From Lutimaribacter pacificus (lineage in GTDB: Bacteria; Pseudomonadota; Alphaproteobacteria; Rhodobacterales; Rhodobacteraceae), in contig NZ_FQZZ01000001.1 of the NCBI RefSeq assembly GCF_900142185.1, forward strand, positions 806,001-870,000: DNA of 64,000 bases, in the 5' to 3' direction. This document shows positions 27,516 to 37,136 of the stretch, piece after piece. Each line of letters opens with the position of its first letter. Position 1 is the stretch's first letter. Under the pieces are notes generated by a model. The model was given only the letters and a program-made list of their open reading frames with translations. It was not told the DNA's origin and ran no database searches. The position numbers and the translations under genes are program-made.

Positions 27516-28547
27516 ATGGTCGAATTCTTTACCAACACCTATCTGGGCATGTTTCTTGTCATCGTCGCGCAGATCCTTCTGGTGATCGTGCCGTTGCTGG
27601 TGGCGCTGGCATTCCTGATGTATGCCGACCGCAAGGTCTGGGCGGCGGTCATGATGCGCAGGGGGCCCAACGTGGTGGGCGCCTTCGGTCTGCTGCAGAG
27701 TTTTGCGGATTTCATCAAGTATATCGTCAAGGAGGTCGTGTTCCCCGCCGGGGCCGACCGCGCGGTATTCCTGCTGGCGCCGATGATCAGCCTCGTGATG
27801 GCGCTGATCGCCTGGGCGGTGATCCCCTTCAACGAGGGCTGGGTGCTGTCGGATATCAACGTGGCGATCCTCTATGTCTTTGCGATCTCCTCGCTTGAGG
27901 TTTACGGCGTGATCATGGGCGGCTGGGCCTCGAACTCGAAATACCCGTTCCTCGGCTCGCTGAGGTCTGCCGCGCAGATGATTTCCTATGAGGTCAGCAT
28001 CGGGCTGATCATCATCGGGGTGATCATCTCGACCGGGTCGATGAACCTGTCCAACATCGTGCGCGCGCAGGGCGGTGACCTGGGCCTGTTCAACTGGTAC
28101 TGGCTGCCGCATTTCCCGATGCTTTTCCTGTTCTTCATCTCGGCGCTGGCGGAAACCAACCGCCCGCCCTTCGACCTGCCCGAGGCGGAATCGGAACTGG
28201 TGGCGGGCTACCAGGTCGAATACAGTTCGACCCCGTTCTTGCTGTTCATGATCGGCGAACTGGTGGCTGTGGTGCTGATGTGCGCGCTGGTCAGCCTGCT
28301 TTTCTTCGGCGGCTGGCTGTCGCCCATTCCGGGGCTGCCCGACGGGTTCCTGTGGATGGTTCTGAAGATGCTGTTCGTCTTTTTCATCTTTGCGATGGTC
28401 AAGGCGATCACCCCGCGCTACCGCTACGACCAGCTGATGCGGCTGGGCTGGAAGGTGTTCCTGCCGATGAGCCTGTTCTGGGTCGTCTTCGTGGCCTTCG
28501 CGGCGAAATTCGAATGGTTCTGGGGCGCGTTCGCGCGCTGGAGCTGA
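27516..28547 (+). CDS. nuoH: NADH-quinone oxidoreductase subunit H
   Basis: NuoH (ND1 type) is the membrane subunit that forms the quinone entry and links to the peripheral arm. The 343 residues are very hydrophobic with about eight helices. Conserved loops are visible: [45 protein letters not shown] and [22 protein letters not shown], the last with acidic residues at the quinone tunnel. The ATG at 27516 is the only sensible start. Normal length. Confidence 0.97.
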   Translation: MVEFFTNTYLGMFLVIVAQILLVIVPLLVALAFLMYADRKVWAAVMMRRGPNVVGAFGLLQSFADFIKYIVKEVVFPAGADRAVFLLAPMISLVMALIAWAVIPFNEGWVLSDINVAILYVFAISSLEVYGVIMGGWASNSKYPFLGSLRSAAQMISYEVSIGLIIIGVIISTGSMNLSNIVRAQGGDLGLFNWYWLPHFPMLFLFFISALAETNRPPFDLPEAESELVAGYQVEYSSTPFLLFMIGELVAVVLMCALVSLLFFGGWLSPIPGLPDGFLWMVLKMLFVFFIFAMVKAITPRYRYDQLMRLGWKVFLPMSLFWVVFVAFAAKFEWFWGAFARWS

Positions 28548-28559
28548 GGGAGCTTGCAG

Positions 28560-29054
28560 ATGACGCAGATCGACTACAAACGCGCGGTGGGGTATTTCCT
28601 GCTGACCGACTTCTTCAAGGGCTTCAGGCTGGGCCTGCGGTATTTCTTCGCCCCCAAGGTGACGATCAACTATCCGCATGAAAAGGGCCCGCTGTCGGTG
28701 CGGTTCCGGGGCGAGCACGCGCTGCGCCGCTATCCCAACGGCGAAGAGCGCTGCATCGCCTGCAAGCTGTGCGAGGCGATCTGCCCCGCGCAGGCAATCA
28801 CCATCGACGCCGAACCGCGCGAGGACGGCAGCCGCCGCACCACGCGCTACGATATCGACATGACGAAATGCATCTATTGCGGCTTCTGCCAGGAGGCGTG
28901 CCCGGTGGATGCCATCGTCGAGGGGCCGAATTTCGAATTCGCCACCGAAACCCGCGAAGAGCTGTTTTACGACAAGGCCAAGTTGTTGGAGAACGGCGAC
29001 CGCTGGGAGGCCGAGATCGCCCGCAACCTCGAACTGGACGCGCCTTACAGATGA
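28560..29054 (+). CDS. nuoI: NADH-quinone oxidoreductase subunit I
   Basis: NuoI (TYKY type) holds clusters N6a and N6b between NuoG and NuoB. The 164 residues include two ferredoxin motifs: C65, C68, C71 and C75 ([12 protein letters not shown]), and C104, C107, C110 and C114 ([12 protein letters not shown]). The N-terminal amphipathic helix region [13 protein letters not shown] anchors it to the membrane. The ATG at 28560 follows GAGGGAG. The stop overlaps the next gene by four bases. Confidence 0.97.
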   Translation: MTQIDYKRAVGYFLLTDFFKGFRLGLRYFFAPKVTINYPHEKGPLSVRFRGEHALRRYPNGEERCIACKLCEAICPAQAITIDAEPREDGSRRTTRYDIDMTKCIYCGFCQEACPVDAIVEGPNFEFATETREELFYDKAKLLENGDRWEAEIARNLELDAPYR

Positions 29055-29458
29055 GTGATGCGAAAACCCCTTTCGAGCTGATGATGGCCCAGGCACAGGA
29101 GATGGCGAAGGCCTTCAACCCTGCGCTTGAGACGTTCAGCCCCAAGGGGTTCGAAAAGCTGTGGCCGACCATGCCGAAGGACGCGATGGAGTTGTGGTTC
29201 GGCAAGGGCATCAGCAAGGAAGGGCTGGATGCCAAGACGCGGCTCTTGCTGACGCTGGCGGGGCTGACCATGCAGGGCGCGCAGGCGGATACGCCGTTCC
29301 GCATGACCGTGCGCCACGCCCGCGAGGCCGGGGCCACCAAGGATGAAATCGCCGAGACCATCGCACAGATGTCGATGTTTGCCGGCATACCCGCCATGAC
29401 CCGCGCGATGGAGCTTGCGCGCGAGGTGATGGACGAAGGAAAGGACGACGAGACATGA
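29051..29458 (+). CDS. carboxymuconolactone decarboxylase family protein inside the nuo operon
   Basis: This 135-residue helical protein has the CMD/AhpD core: [20 protein letters not shown] followed by [39 protein letters not shown]. It has no cysteine at all, so the CxxC peroxidatic pair of AhpD is absent and it is more like the PcaC type or a non-redox member. It overlaps nuoI and nuoJ by four bases each. A decarboxylase role makes no obvious sense in complex I; it could help assembly or stability. The family call is firm and the function unknown. Confidence 0.85.
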   Translation: MSDAKTPFELMMAQAQEMAKAFNPALETFSPKGFEKLWPTMPKDAMELWFGKGISKEGLDAKTRLLLTLAGLTMQGAQADTPFRMTVRHAREAGATKDEIAETIAQMSMFAGIPAMTRAMELAREVMDEGKDDET

Positions 29459-30063
29459 CCATTGTCGCATTGGCTTTCTACCTGTTCGCCATCTGCGCGA
29501 TCGTCGGGGGGCTGTTCACCGTGATCAGCCGCAACCCGGTGCATTCGGTGCTGTGGCTGATCCTGGCCTTCCTGTCCGCGGCGGGGCTGTTCGTGCTGCT
29601 GGGGGCGGAATTCGTGGCGATGCTGCTGGTGATCGTCTACGTGGGCGCGGTGATGGTGCTGTTCCTGTTCGTGGTGATGATGCTGGATGTAGATTTCTCG
29701 GAGCTGAAGGCCGAGATGGCGAAATACATGCCGCTGGCGCTGCTGATCGGGCTGGTGTTCCTGATGCAGCTCGGCATCGCCTTCGGCGCCTGGGAAAGCG
29801 CCACGGGAGCCGAGGCCGCGCGCGCCGCGCCCGCGCCCGACGGGATCGAGAACACCGCCGCGCTGGGGCTGCTGCTGTATGACCGGTATTTCCTGATCTT
29901 CCAGCTTGCCGGGCTGATCCTGCTGGTGGCGATGATCGGGGCGATCGTGCTGACGCTGCGCCATCGCGCGGACGTCAAGCGGCAGGACGTGCTGGCGCAG
30001 ATGTATCGGGACCCGGCCAAGGCGATGGAACTGCGGGACGTGAAACCGGGGCAGGGCCTCTGA
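29455..30063 (+). CDS. nuoJ: NADH-quinone oxidoreductase subunit J
   Basis: NuoJ (ND6 type) is a membrane-arm subunit with the pi-bulge helix used in conformational coupling. The 202 residues have five hydrophobic helices. The conserved [26 protein letters not shown] segment with its Gly/Tyr core is intact, and a final helix ([21 protein letters not shown]) precedes a polar tail ending in KPGQGL. The ATG overlaps the preceding stop by four bases. A 69-base gap separates it from nuoK, the widest gap among adjacent core genes here. Confidence 0.96.
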   Translation: MTIVALAFYLFAICAIVGGLFTVISRNPVHSVLWLILAFLSAAGLFVLLGAEFVAMLLVIVYVGAVMVLFLFVVMMLDVDFSELKAEMAKYMPLALLIGLVFLMQLGIAFGAWESATGAEAARAAPAPDGIENTAALGLLLYDRYFLIFQLAGLILLVAMIGAIVLTLRHRADVKRQDVLAQMYRDPAKAMELRDVKPGQGL

Positions 30064-30132
30064 CGACGATATGAACCGGACCGGCGCGCCGATGGCGCCC
30101 GGACACAGAACCGGACAGACGATGGGACGGAC

Positions 30133-30441
30133 ATGATGATCGGACTTGAGCATTACCTAACCGTGGCGGCGACGCTGTTCGTCATCGGGATCTTCGGGCT
30201 TTTCCTGAACCGGAAGAACGTGATCATCCTGCTGATGAGCATCGAGCTGATGCTGCTTGCGGTGAACATCAACCTTGTCGCTTTCTCAAGCTTTCTGGGC
30301 GATCTGGTGGGGCAGGTCTTTACCCTTTTCGTGCTGACCGTGGCCGCGGCCGAGGCGGCGATCGGGCTGGCGATCCTCGTCTGTTTCTTCCGTAACCGCG
30401 GCACCATCGACGTCGAAGACGTCAACGTGATGAAGGGGTAA
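30133..30441 (+). CDS. nuoK: NADH-quinone oxidoreductase subunit K
   Basis: NuoK (ND4L type) is a three-helix membrane subunit carrying two essential buried glutamates. In this 102-residue protein these lie in [13 protein letters not shown] and [12 protein letters not shown]. The start is ATG at 30133 or 30136 (MMIG). The intact helices and ending DVNVMKG are standard. It is five bases from nuoL. Confidence 0.96.
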   Translation: MMIGLEHYLTVAATLFVIGIFGLFLNRKNVIILLMSIELMLLAVNINLVAFSSFLGDLVGQVFTLFVLTVAAAEAAIGLAILVCFFRNRGTIDVEDVNVMKG

Positions 30442-30446
30442 CGATC

Positions 30447-32540
30447 ATGGCACAGATCATCCTATTCGCACCCCTGATCGGGGCCCTGATCGCTGGTTTC
30501 GGCTGGCGCCTGATCGGCGAGACCGCGGCCCAGTGGGTGACCACCGGCCTGCTGTTTCTGTCCTGCGCGCTGTCCTGGCTGGTGTTCCTGACGCTGGATG
30601 CCAGCGTCACGCAGCAGATCCATATCCTGGATTTCATCCGATCGGGCACGCTCGATACCGCCTGGGCGATCCGGCTGGACCGGCTGACTGCGATCATGCT
30701 GATCGTGGTGACCAGTGTCTCGGCGCTCGTGCATCTTTATTCCTTCGGCTACATGGCGCATGACCACGCCTGGAAAGAGGACGAGCATTACAAGGCGCGC
30801 TTCTTCGCCTACCTGTCGTTCTTTACCTTCGCGATGCTGGCGCTGGTGACGGCGGACAACCTTGTGCAGATGTTCTTTGGCTGGGAGGGCGTGGGCGTCG
30901 CCTCGTACCTGCTGATCGGGTTCTACTACAAGAAACCGTCGGCCAACGCGGCAGCGATCAAGGCCTTCGTGGTCAACCGGGTGGGGGATTTCGGCTTTAT
31001 CCTCGGCATTGCAGCGCTGTTCTTCCTGGTCGATTCGATCAGGCTGGACGACGTGTTCGCCGCCGCGCCGCAACTGGCCGAAACGCAGCTGACCTTCCTC
31101 TGGCGCGACTGGAACGCGGCCAACCTGGTGGCGGTTCTGCTGTTCGTCGGCGCCATGGGCAAATCGGCGCAACTGTTCCTGCACACCTGGCTGCCCGACG
31201 CGATGGAAGGCCCGACGCCGGTGTCGGCGCTGATCCACGCCGCCACGATGGTGACGGCGGGCGTGTTCCTGGTCTGCCGGATGTCGCCGCTTTTCGAATA
31301 CGCGCCCGAGGCCAAGACGTTCATCGTCTATATCGGCGCCACCACCGCGTTCTTTGCCGCGACCGTGGGCCTTGTGCAGAACGACATCAAGCGCGTGATT
31401 GCCTATTCGACCTGTTCGCAGCTCGGCTACATGTTCGTGGCGGCCGGCGTGGGTGTCTATTCGGTGGCGATGTTCCACCTGCTGACGCACGCGTTCTTCA
31501 AGGCGATGCTGTTCCTCGGCGCCGGGTCGGTCATCCACGGGATGCACCACGAACAGGACATGCGGAACTATGGCGGGCTGCGCAAGAAGTTCCCGGTGAC
31601 CTTCTGGGCGATGCTGATCGGCACGCTGGCGATCACCGGCGTCGGCCTTCCGCTGACCACCATCGGTTTCGCCGGGTTCCTGTCCAAGGACGCGGTGATC
31701 GAAAGCGCCTTTGCCGGGACCAATGGCGGCTATGGCTTCTGGATGCTGGTCATCGCGGCCCTGTTCACCAGCTTCTACAGCTGGCGGCTGATGTTCCTGA
31801 CCTTCTGGGGCGAGCCGCGCGGCGACAAGCACACCCACGAGCACGCCCATGAAAGCCCCAATGTCATGCTGGTGCCGCTGGGCGTCCTGGCGATCGGCGC
31901 GATCTTTTCGGGGATGGTCTGGTATAACAGCTTCTTCGGCCACACCGACAGCATCGGCAAGTTCTTTGGCGTGCCCTACGCCGAGGCCGGGGCGCATGGC
32001 GAAGAGGCCGCGCAGGACGAAGAGGCCGCACATGGCGACGAGGCTGCGGCCGGGGGCGAGCACCACTACGTGCTGACCGGCGCCCCGGGCGAGGGTGCCA
32101 TTCACATGGCCGCCGACAATCATGTTCTGGACGATGCCCACGCGGTGCCGACATGGGTCAAGATCAGCCCGTTCATCGCCATGGTCCTTGGGCTGCTGAC
32201 CGCTTACTGGTTCTACATCGTCAACCCGGCGATGCCCCGCCGCCTGGCGGAAACCCAGCGGCCGCTTTACCTGTTCCTGCTGAACAAGTGGTATTTCGAC
32301 GAAATCTATGATGTCGTCTTCGTGCAGCCGGCCCGGAAACTGGGCGGCCTGCTGTGGAGGCGCGGCGACGGTAACGTGATCGACGGCACGATCAACGGCG
32401 TGTCGATGGGGGTCATCCCGTTCTTCACCCGCCTCGCGGGGCGCGCGCAGTCGGGCTACATCTTTACCTATGCATTCTGGATGGTGATCGGCATCGCGGT
32501 GCTGGTGACCTGGATGTCGCTCAGCGGGGGGGCGCAGTAA
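30447..32540 (+). CDS. nuoL: NADH-quinone oxidoreductase subunit L
   Basis: NuoL (ND5 type) is the distal proton-pumping antiporter-like subunit with the long lateral helix. The 697 residues have about sixteen hydrophobic helices. The conserved parts are visible: [19 protein letters not shown] with the key Glu, [26 protein letters not shown]-type helices and [14 protein letters not shown]. Unusual is a His- and acid-rich insertion: [12 protein letters not shown] near residue 460 and a longer stretch with [19 protein letters not shown] and GGEHHY at about 515-545, before the last helices. The stop shares one base with nuoM. Confidence 0.96.
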   Translation: MAQIILFAPLIGALIAGFGWRLIGETAAQWVTTGLLFLSCALSWLVFLTLDASVTQQIHILDFIRSGTLDTAWAIRLDRLTAIMLIVVTSVSALVHLYSFGYMAHDHAWKEDEHYKARFFAYLSFFTFAMLALVTADNLVQMFFGWEGVGVASYLLIGFYYKKPSANAAAIKAFVVNRVGDFGFILGIAALFFLVDSIRLDDVFAAAPQLAETQLTFLWRDWNAANLVAVLLFVGAMGKSAQLFLHTWLPDAMEGPTPVSALIHAATMVTAGVFLVCRMSPLFEYAPEAKTFIVYIGATTAFFAATVGLVQNDIKRVIAYSTCSQLGYMFVAAGVGVYSVAMFHLLTHAFFKAMLFLGAGSVIHGMHHEQDMRNYGGLRKKFPVTFWAMLIGTLAITGVGLPLTTIGFAGFLSKDAVIESAFAGTNGGYGFWMLVIAALFTSFYSWRLMFLTFWGEPRGDKHTHEHAHESPNVMLVPLGVLAIGAIFSGMVWYNSFFGHTDSIGKFFGVPYAEAGAHGEEAAQDEEAAHGDEAAAGGEHHYVLTGAPGEGAIHMAADNHVLDDAHAVPTWVKISPFIAMVLGLLTAYWFYIVNPAMPRRLAETQRPLYLFLLNKWYFDEIYDVVFVQPARKLGGLLWRRGDGNVIDGTINGVSMGVIPFFTRLAGRAQSGYIFTYAFWMVIGIAVLVTWMSLSGGAQ

Positions 32541-34084
32541 TGGACAACCTTCTTTCCATCGTCACCTTCATCCCCGCCATTGCGGCGGCGATCCTGGCGA
32601 TCTTCCTGCGCGGCGACGATCCCGCGGCGCAGCGCAACGCCAAGTGGCTGGCGCTGATTGCGACCTCGGTCACCTTCCTGGTGTCGCTGTTCATCCTGGC
32701 GCAGTTCGACCCCGCCGATACCGGCTTCCAGTTCGTGGAAGAACGCGAATGGCTGATGGGCCTGACCTACAAGATGGGCGTCGACGGGATCAGCGTGCTG
32801 TTCGTACTGCTGACCACCTTCATGATGCCGCTGGTCATCGCGGCCAGCTGGGAGGTGAACACCCGGGTCAAGGAATACATGGTCGCCTTCCTGATGCTGG
32901 AAACGCTGATGCTGGGCGTGTTCATGGCGCTGGACCTGGTGCTGTTCTACCTGTTCTTCGAGGCCGGGCTGATCCCGATGTTCCTGATCATCGGGATCTG
33001 GGGTGGCAAGAACCGGATCTATGCCAGCTTCAAGTTCTTCCTCTATACCTTCCTCGGCTCGGTACTGATGCTGGTGGCGATGGTGGCGATGTATGCGGAT
33101 GCCGGCACCACCGATATCCCGACGCTGATGAACCACACCTTCGGCTCGGAAAGCTTCAGCGTGCTGGGCATCCAGGTTGTCGGCGGATTGCAGACGCTGC
33201 TGTTCCTGGCCTTCTTCGCCAGCTTCGCGGTGAAGATGCCGATGTGGCCGGTGCATACCTGGTTGCCCGACGCCCACGTGCAGGCGCCCACCGCGGGCTC
33301 GGTCGTGCTGGCCGCGATCCTGCTGAAGATGGGCGGCTACGGCTTCCTGCGCTTCAGTCTGCCGATGTTCCCGGTGGGGGCGGATGTGCTGACGCCGCTG
33401 GTTCTGTGGATGAGCGTGATCGCCATCGTCTATACCAGCCTCGTCGCGCTGGTGCAGGAGGACATGAAAAAGCTGATCGCCTATTCCTCGGTCGCCCATA
33501 TGGGGTATGTGACGATGGGCATCTTCGCCGCGAACCAGCAGGGTATCGACGGCGCGATCTTCCAGATGCTCAGCCACGGCTTCATCTCGGGGGCACTGTT
33601 CCTGTGCGTCGGCGTCATCTATGACCGGATGCACACGCGCGAGATCGACGCCTATGGCGGTCTGGTCAACCGGATGCCGGCCTATGCGCTGATCTTCATG
33701 TTCTTCACCATGGCGAATGTCGGCCTGCCGGGCACCAGCGGCTTTGTCGGCGAGTTCCTGACGCTGATGGGGATCTTCCAGGTCAACACCTGGGTTGCGG
33801 TGGTCGCGGCCTCGGGCGTGATCCTGTCGGCCTCTTACGCGCTGTGGCTTTATCGCCGCGTGGTCTTTGGCGACCTGATCAAGGAAAGCCTGAAGACGAT
33901 CAGCGACATGACCGCCCGTGAAAAGGCGATCTTTGCGCCGCTCGTGGTGATGACACTGTGGCTGGGGGTCTACCCGGCGGCGGTGACCGACATCATCGGC
34001 CCCTCGGTCGAGGCGCTGATCCAGAATTATGACATGGCCCTGGCCGATGGCGCATCCGCCACCCAGGTCGCCCAAGCCGAGTAA
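32540..34084 (+). CDS. nuoM: NADH-quinone oxidoreductase subunit M
   Basis: NuoM (ND4 type) is an antiporter-like proton-pumping subunit of the membrane arm. The 514 residues have about fourteen helices. Key parts are [19 protein letters not shown] (essential Glu), [22 protein letters not shown] with the conserved Lys in a preceding helix, and [18 protein letters not shown]. Start and stop are coupled with nuoL (one shared base). Normal length. Confidence 0.97.
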   Translation: MDNLLSIVTFIPAIAAAILAIFLRGDDPAAQRNAKWLALIATSVTFLVSLFILAQFDPADTGFQFVEEREWLMGLTYKMGVDGISVLFVLLTTFMMPLVIAASWEVNTRVKEYMVAFLMLETLMLGVFMALDLVLFYLFFEAGLIPMFLIIGIWGGKNRIYASFKFFLYTFLGSVLMLVAMVAMYADAGTTDIPTLMNHTFGSESFSVLGIQVVGGLQTLLFLAFFASFAVKMPMWPVHTWLPDAHVQAPTAGSVVLAAILLKMGGYGFLRFSLPMFPVGADVLTPLVLWMSVIAIVYTSLVALVQEDMKKLIAYSSVAHMGYVTMGIFAANQQGIDGAIFQMLSHGFISGALFLCVGVIYDRMHTREIDAYGGLVNRMPAYALIFMFFTMANVGLPGTSGFVGEFLTLMGIFQVNTWVAVVAASGVILSASYALWLYRRVVFGDLIKESLKTISDMTAREKAIFAPLVVMTLWLGVYPAAVTDIIGPSVEALIQNYDMALADGASATQVAQAE

Positions 34085-34096
34085 AGGACAGACGAC

Positions 34097-35536
34097 ATGA
34101 TCCAGGCTGATCTGAACATTATCCTGCCGGAAATCGTCATCTCGGTCTTTGCGATGGGCGCACTGGTGGCATCGGTCTATACCGGAAAGGATCGCATGGC
34201 GGGGCTGCTGACATGGGTCACCGCGGGCCTCATGGCGCTGGTGGCGCTGTGGATCGCCTTTGTGGGCGGCGGAACGAATGTCGGGTTCGGCGGCATGTTC
34301 CACGACGACGCCTTTGCCCGGTTCGCCAAGGTCACCATCCTGCTGAGCGCGGCCGTGGTGCTGGTGATGAGCCAGGATTACATGGCGCGGCGCGGCATGC
34401 TGCGGTTCGAATACCCGGTGCTGGTGGCGCTGGCCTCGGTCGGGATGATGGTGATGGTCAGCGCGGGCGACCTGATCGCGCTCTACATGGGGCTGGAACT
34501 GCAGTCGCTGGCACTGTATGTCGTCGCCTCGCTGCGGCGCGACAGCATGAAATCGACCGAGGCGGGGCTGAAATACTTTATCCTCGGCGCGCTCAGCTCG
34601 GGGCTGCTGCTGTATGGTGCCTCGCTGATTTACGGCTTTGCCGGCACGACGCTGTTTTCCGGCATCATCGCCGCCGCGGGCGAGGGGCAGACGCCGCTTG
34701 GCCTGCTGTTCGGCCTTGTCTTCGTGATCTCGGGGCTGGCATTCAAGGTGTCGGCGGTGCCCTTCCACATGTGGACACCCGATGTCTACGAAGGCTCGCC
34801 CACGCCCGTTACCGCCTTTTTCGCCACCGCGCCCAAGGTCGCGGCGATGGGCCTGTTCGCCCGCGTGATGCATGACGCCTTTGGCGGCGTCGCGGCCGAC
34901 TGGGGGCAGATCATCGCCATGCTGGCGGTGCTGTCGATGTTCCTGGGCGCGATCGCCGCGATCGGGCAGACCAACATCAAGCGGCTGATGGCGTTCTCGT
35001 CCATCGCGCATATGGGCTATGCCCTGATCGGCCTTGCCGCCGGCACCGCAATGGGGGTCGAGGCGATGCTGATCTACATGGCGATCTACGTCACGATGAA
35101 CGTGGGCACCTTCGCCTTCATCCTGTCGATGGAAAAGGACGGTCAGCCGGTGACCGAAATCTCGGCGCTGAACCTTTATGCCAGGCGCGAACCGGGCCGG
35201 GCGCTGGCCATGCTGATCCTGCTGTTCAGCCTTGCCGGCGTGCCGCCGATGCTGGGCTTTTTCGCCAAGCTGGGCGTGTGGCGCGCGGCGCTGGATGCGG
35301 ACATGGTGTGGCTGGTGGTGGCCTCGGCCGTGGCCTCGGCCATCGGTGCGTTCTACTACCTGCGCATCGTCTATTACATGTATTTCGGCGAAGAGGGCGA
35401 GACGCTGGAAACCGGGCGCGCGCCGGTCCTGTGGGTCTGCCTGATGGGCTCGGCCGCGATCATGGTGCTGGGTATCGTGAACCTTTTCGGCATCGAAGGC
35501 GCGGCGGCGGCCGCGGCGGCGACGCTTGTCAACTGA
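34097..35536 (+). CDS. nuoN: NADH-quinone oxidoreductase subunit N
   Basis: NuoN (ND2 type) is the third antiporter-like subunit, next to NuoK. The 479 residues are hydrophobic with about fourteen helices. Conserved stretches are [20 protein letters not shown] with the Glu, [22 protein letters not shown] and [20 protein letters not shown], followed by [19 protein letters not shown]. An Ala-rich C-terminus ([13 protein letters not shown]) ends the protein. This is the last subunit gene of the operon, 63 bases before birA. Confidence 0.97.
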   Translation: MIQADLNIILPEIVISVFAMGALVASVYTGKDRMAGLLTWVTAGLMALVALWIAFVGGGTNVGFGGMFHDDAFARFAKVTILLSAAVVLVMSQDYMARRGMLRFEYPVLVALASVGMMVMVSAGDLIALYMGLELQSLALYVVASLRRDSMKSTEAGLKYFILGALSSGLLLYGASLIYGFAGTTLFSGIIAAAGEGQTPLGLLFGLVFVISGLAFKVSAVPFHMWTPDVYEGSPTPVTAFFATAPKVAAMGLFARVMHDAFGGVAADWGQIIAMLAVLSMFLGAIAAIGQTNIKRLMAFSSIAHMGYALIGLAAGTAMGVEAMLIYMAIYVTMNVGTFAFILSMEKDGQPVTEISALNLYARREPGRALAMLILLFSLAGVPPMLGFFAKLGVWRAALDADMVWLVVASAVASAIGAFYYLRIVYYMYFGEEGETLETGRAPVLWVCLMGSAAIMVLGIVNLFGIEGAAAAAAATLVN

Positions 35537-35558
35537 GCTTGCGGCATATCGGATGCGG

Positions 35559-35577
35559 CGGCGCCCAACGGGCGCCG
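35559..35577 (+). terminator. hairpin after nuoN
   Basis: A perfect 8-base stem CGGCGCCC and GGGCGCCG with loop AAC follows nuoN by 22 bases. The next bases TTCGCGTTTG are only partly T-rich, so it may attenuate rather than end transcription into birA. Confidence 0.4.
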
Positions 35578-35599
35578 TTCGCGTTTGGGCGGGCCGGGC

Positions 35600-36373
35600 A
35601 TGAGCTGGCCCGCGGGATACGGGCGGCGCGTGCTGGCAGAGGTGGACAGCACCAATGCCGAGGCGATGCGGCTGGTGCCGGTGCTGACCGGGCCGGAATG
35701 GATACTGGCGCTGCGCCAGACGCAGGGACGCGGGCGGCGGGGCCGGGCCTGGACCGACCCGCAGGGCAATTTCGCGGGCACGCTGGTTCTGCGCCCCGAC
35801 GGCCCGCCCGATCACGTGGCGCTGTTGTCCTTCGTCGCGGCGTTGTCGCTGTACGACGCCTGCGTGGCCGCGACCGGCCGGCCCGAGGTTTTCGCGCTGA
35901 AATGGCCCAATGACGTGCTGCTGAACGGCGGCAAGCTGGCCGGCATCCTGCTGGAAAGCACCGGCGGCGCGGGCGGTGTGACCCATCTGGCCATCGGAAT
36001 CGGCGTCAACCTGCGCAGCGCGCCGGACACCGCCGGGGTCGAGGCGCGCGCGGTGCGACCGGTTTCCCTGATGACCGGGACCGGCGCGAATGTCGCGCCC
36101 GAGGAATTCCTCGACCTTCTGGCCGAGGCTTTCGCGGCCTGGAAGGCGCGGTTCGACGCCTACGGCTTTGCCCCGATCCGCGAGGCCTGGCTTGCGCGGG
36201 CGGCCCGGCTGGGGCAGGAGGTGACGGCGCGGACCATGCGGCAGGCGATCACCGGCCGGTTCGAGACGATTGACGACCGGGGCAATCTGGTGCTTGTGAC
36301 GGCGCAGGGCCGGGTGGCGATCCCGGCGGCTGAGATTTTCTTTGATGGGGGCGGGGATGCTTCTGGCGATTGA
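35600..36373 (+). CDS. birA: biotin-[acetyl-CoA-carboxylase] ligase
   Basis: This ligase attaches biotin to the carrier lysines of AccB and MccA, both encoded in this window. The 257 residues include the biotinyl-AMP-binding loop QTQGRGRRGRAW, LKWPNDVLLNGGKLAGILLE with the catalytic Lys, and a C-terminal SH3-like domain (GRFETIDDRGNLVLVTAQGR). There is no N-terminal helix-turn-helix, so it is the monofunctional type and not a repressor. I chose the ATG at 35600; a TTG at 35585 is less likely. It overlaps coaX by 17 bases. Confidence 0.93.
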   Translation: MSWPAGYGRRVLAEVDSTNAEAMRLVPVLTGPEWILALRQTQGRGRRGRAWTDPQGNFAGTLVLRPDGPPDHVALLSFVAALSLYDACVAATGRPEVFALKWPNDVLLNGGKLAGILLESTGGAGGVTHLAIGIGVNLRSAPDTAGVEARAVRPVSLMTGTGANVAPEEFLDLLAEAFAAWKARFDAYGFAPIREAWLARAARLGQEVTARTMRQAITGRFETIDDRGNLVLVTAQGRVAIPAAEIFFDGGGDASGD

Positions 36374-37136
36374 TTGCGGCAACACCAACACCGTGTTCTC
36401 GGTCTGGGACGGCAAGGCGTTCCTGTGCACCCTGCGCACCTCGACCCATCACGCACGGACGGCGGATGCCTATTTCACCTGGTTTTCGACCCTGATGAAA
36501 CACTACGGGATAGATGCGGATATCAGCGATGTCGTGATCTCGTCCACGGTGCCGCGCGTGGTGTGGAACCTGCGCGTCTTTGCCGACCGTTTTTTCGGGG
36601 TGCGCCCGCTGGTGGTGGGCAAGCCCGAATGCCTGCTGCCGCAGGCGCCGCGCGTCGATCCGGGCACGCAGGTTGGGCCCGACCGGCTGGCCAACGCCGC
36701 CGCCGCCTTCGACCGGCATGGCGGCGACGTGGTGGTGGTGGATTTCGGCACAGCCACCAATTTCGACGTGGTCGCGGTGGATGGCGCCTATGTCGGCGGG
36801 GTGATCGCGCCCGGCGTGAACCTGAGCCTCGAGGCGCTGCACATGGGCGCGGCGGCGCTGCCGCATGTCGACATCACCCAGCCCGAGCGGGTGATCGGCA
36901 CCAATACCGTGGCCTGTATTCAATCCGGCGTCTTCTGGGGCTATACCGGCCTGATCGAAGGGATCACCACGCGGATCAAGGCCGAGTATGGCCGCCCGAT
37001 GAAAGTGGTCGGCACCGGCGGGCTTGCGCCGCTATTCGCGCAGGCCGAGGATCTGTTCGACTGTATCGAGGACGATCTGACCATGCACGGTTTGACCGTG
37101 ATCCATGCCTATAACAAGGAAAACGGCAGCATATGA
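36357..37136 (+). CDS. coaX: type III pantothenate kinase
   Basis: CoaX phosphorylates pantothenate in the first committed step of coenzyme A synthesis. The 259 residues open with the ASKHA-fold phosphate loop LLAIDCGNTNTVFSVW. The second conserved motif is VVDFGTATNFDVV with the catalytic Asp, and GGVIAPGVNLSLEALHMGAAALP and TGGLAPLFA follow. The ATG at 36357 lies within the end of birA, and the stop overlaps rnj by four bases, forming a birA-coaX-rnj unit common in this bacterial group. Confidence 0.95.
   Translation: MLLAIDCGNTNTVFSVWDGKAFLCTLRTSTHHARTADAYFTWFSTLMKHYGIDADISDVVISSTVPRVVWNLRVFADRFFGVRPLVVGKPECLLPQAPRVDPGTQVGPDRLANAAAAFDRHGGDVVVVDFGTATNFDVVAVDGAYVGGVIAPGVNLSLEALHMGAAALPHVDITQPERVIGTNTVACIQSGVFWGYTGLIEGITTRIKAEYGRPMKVVGTGGLAPLFAQAEDLFDCIEDDLTMHGLTVIHAYNKENGSI

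Noticed and set aside
32000-32080. Short repeated GCGAAGAGGCCGC-like units in nuoL, considered as a tandem repeat or CRISPR-like array.
   Set aside because: The units are irregular, in frame and encode the acid- and His-rich loop of NuoL; there are no spacers.
32468-36439. Very long minus-strand frame of over 1300 codons opposite nuoM, nuoN, birA and coaX.
   Set aside because: It is a shadow of plus-strand genes in GC-rich DNA: its composition is His/Arg/Asp/Gln-rich, it has no domain, and the plus-strand genes are certain.
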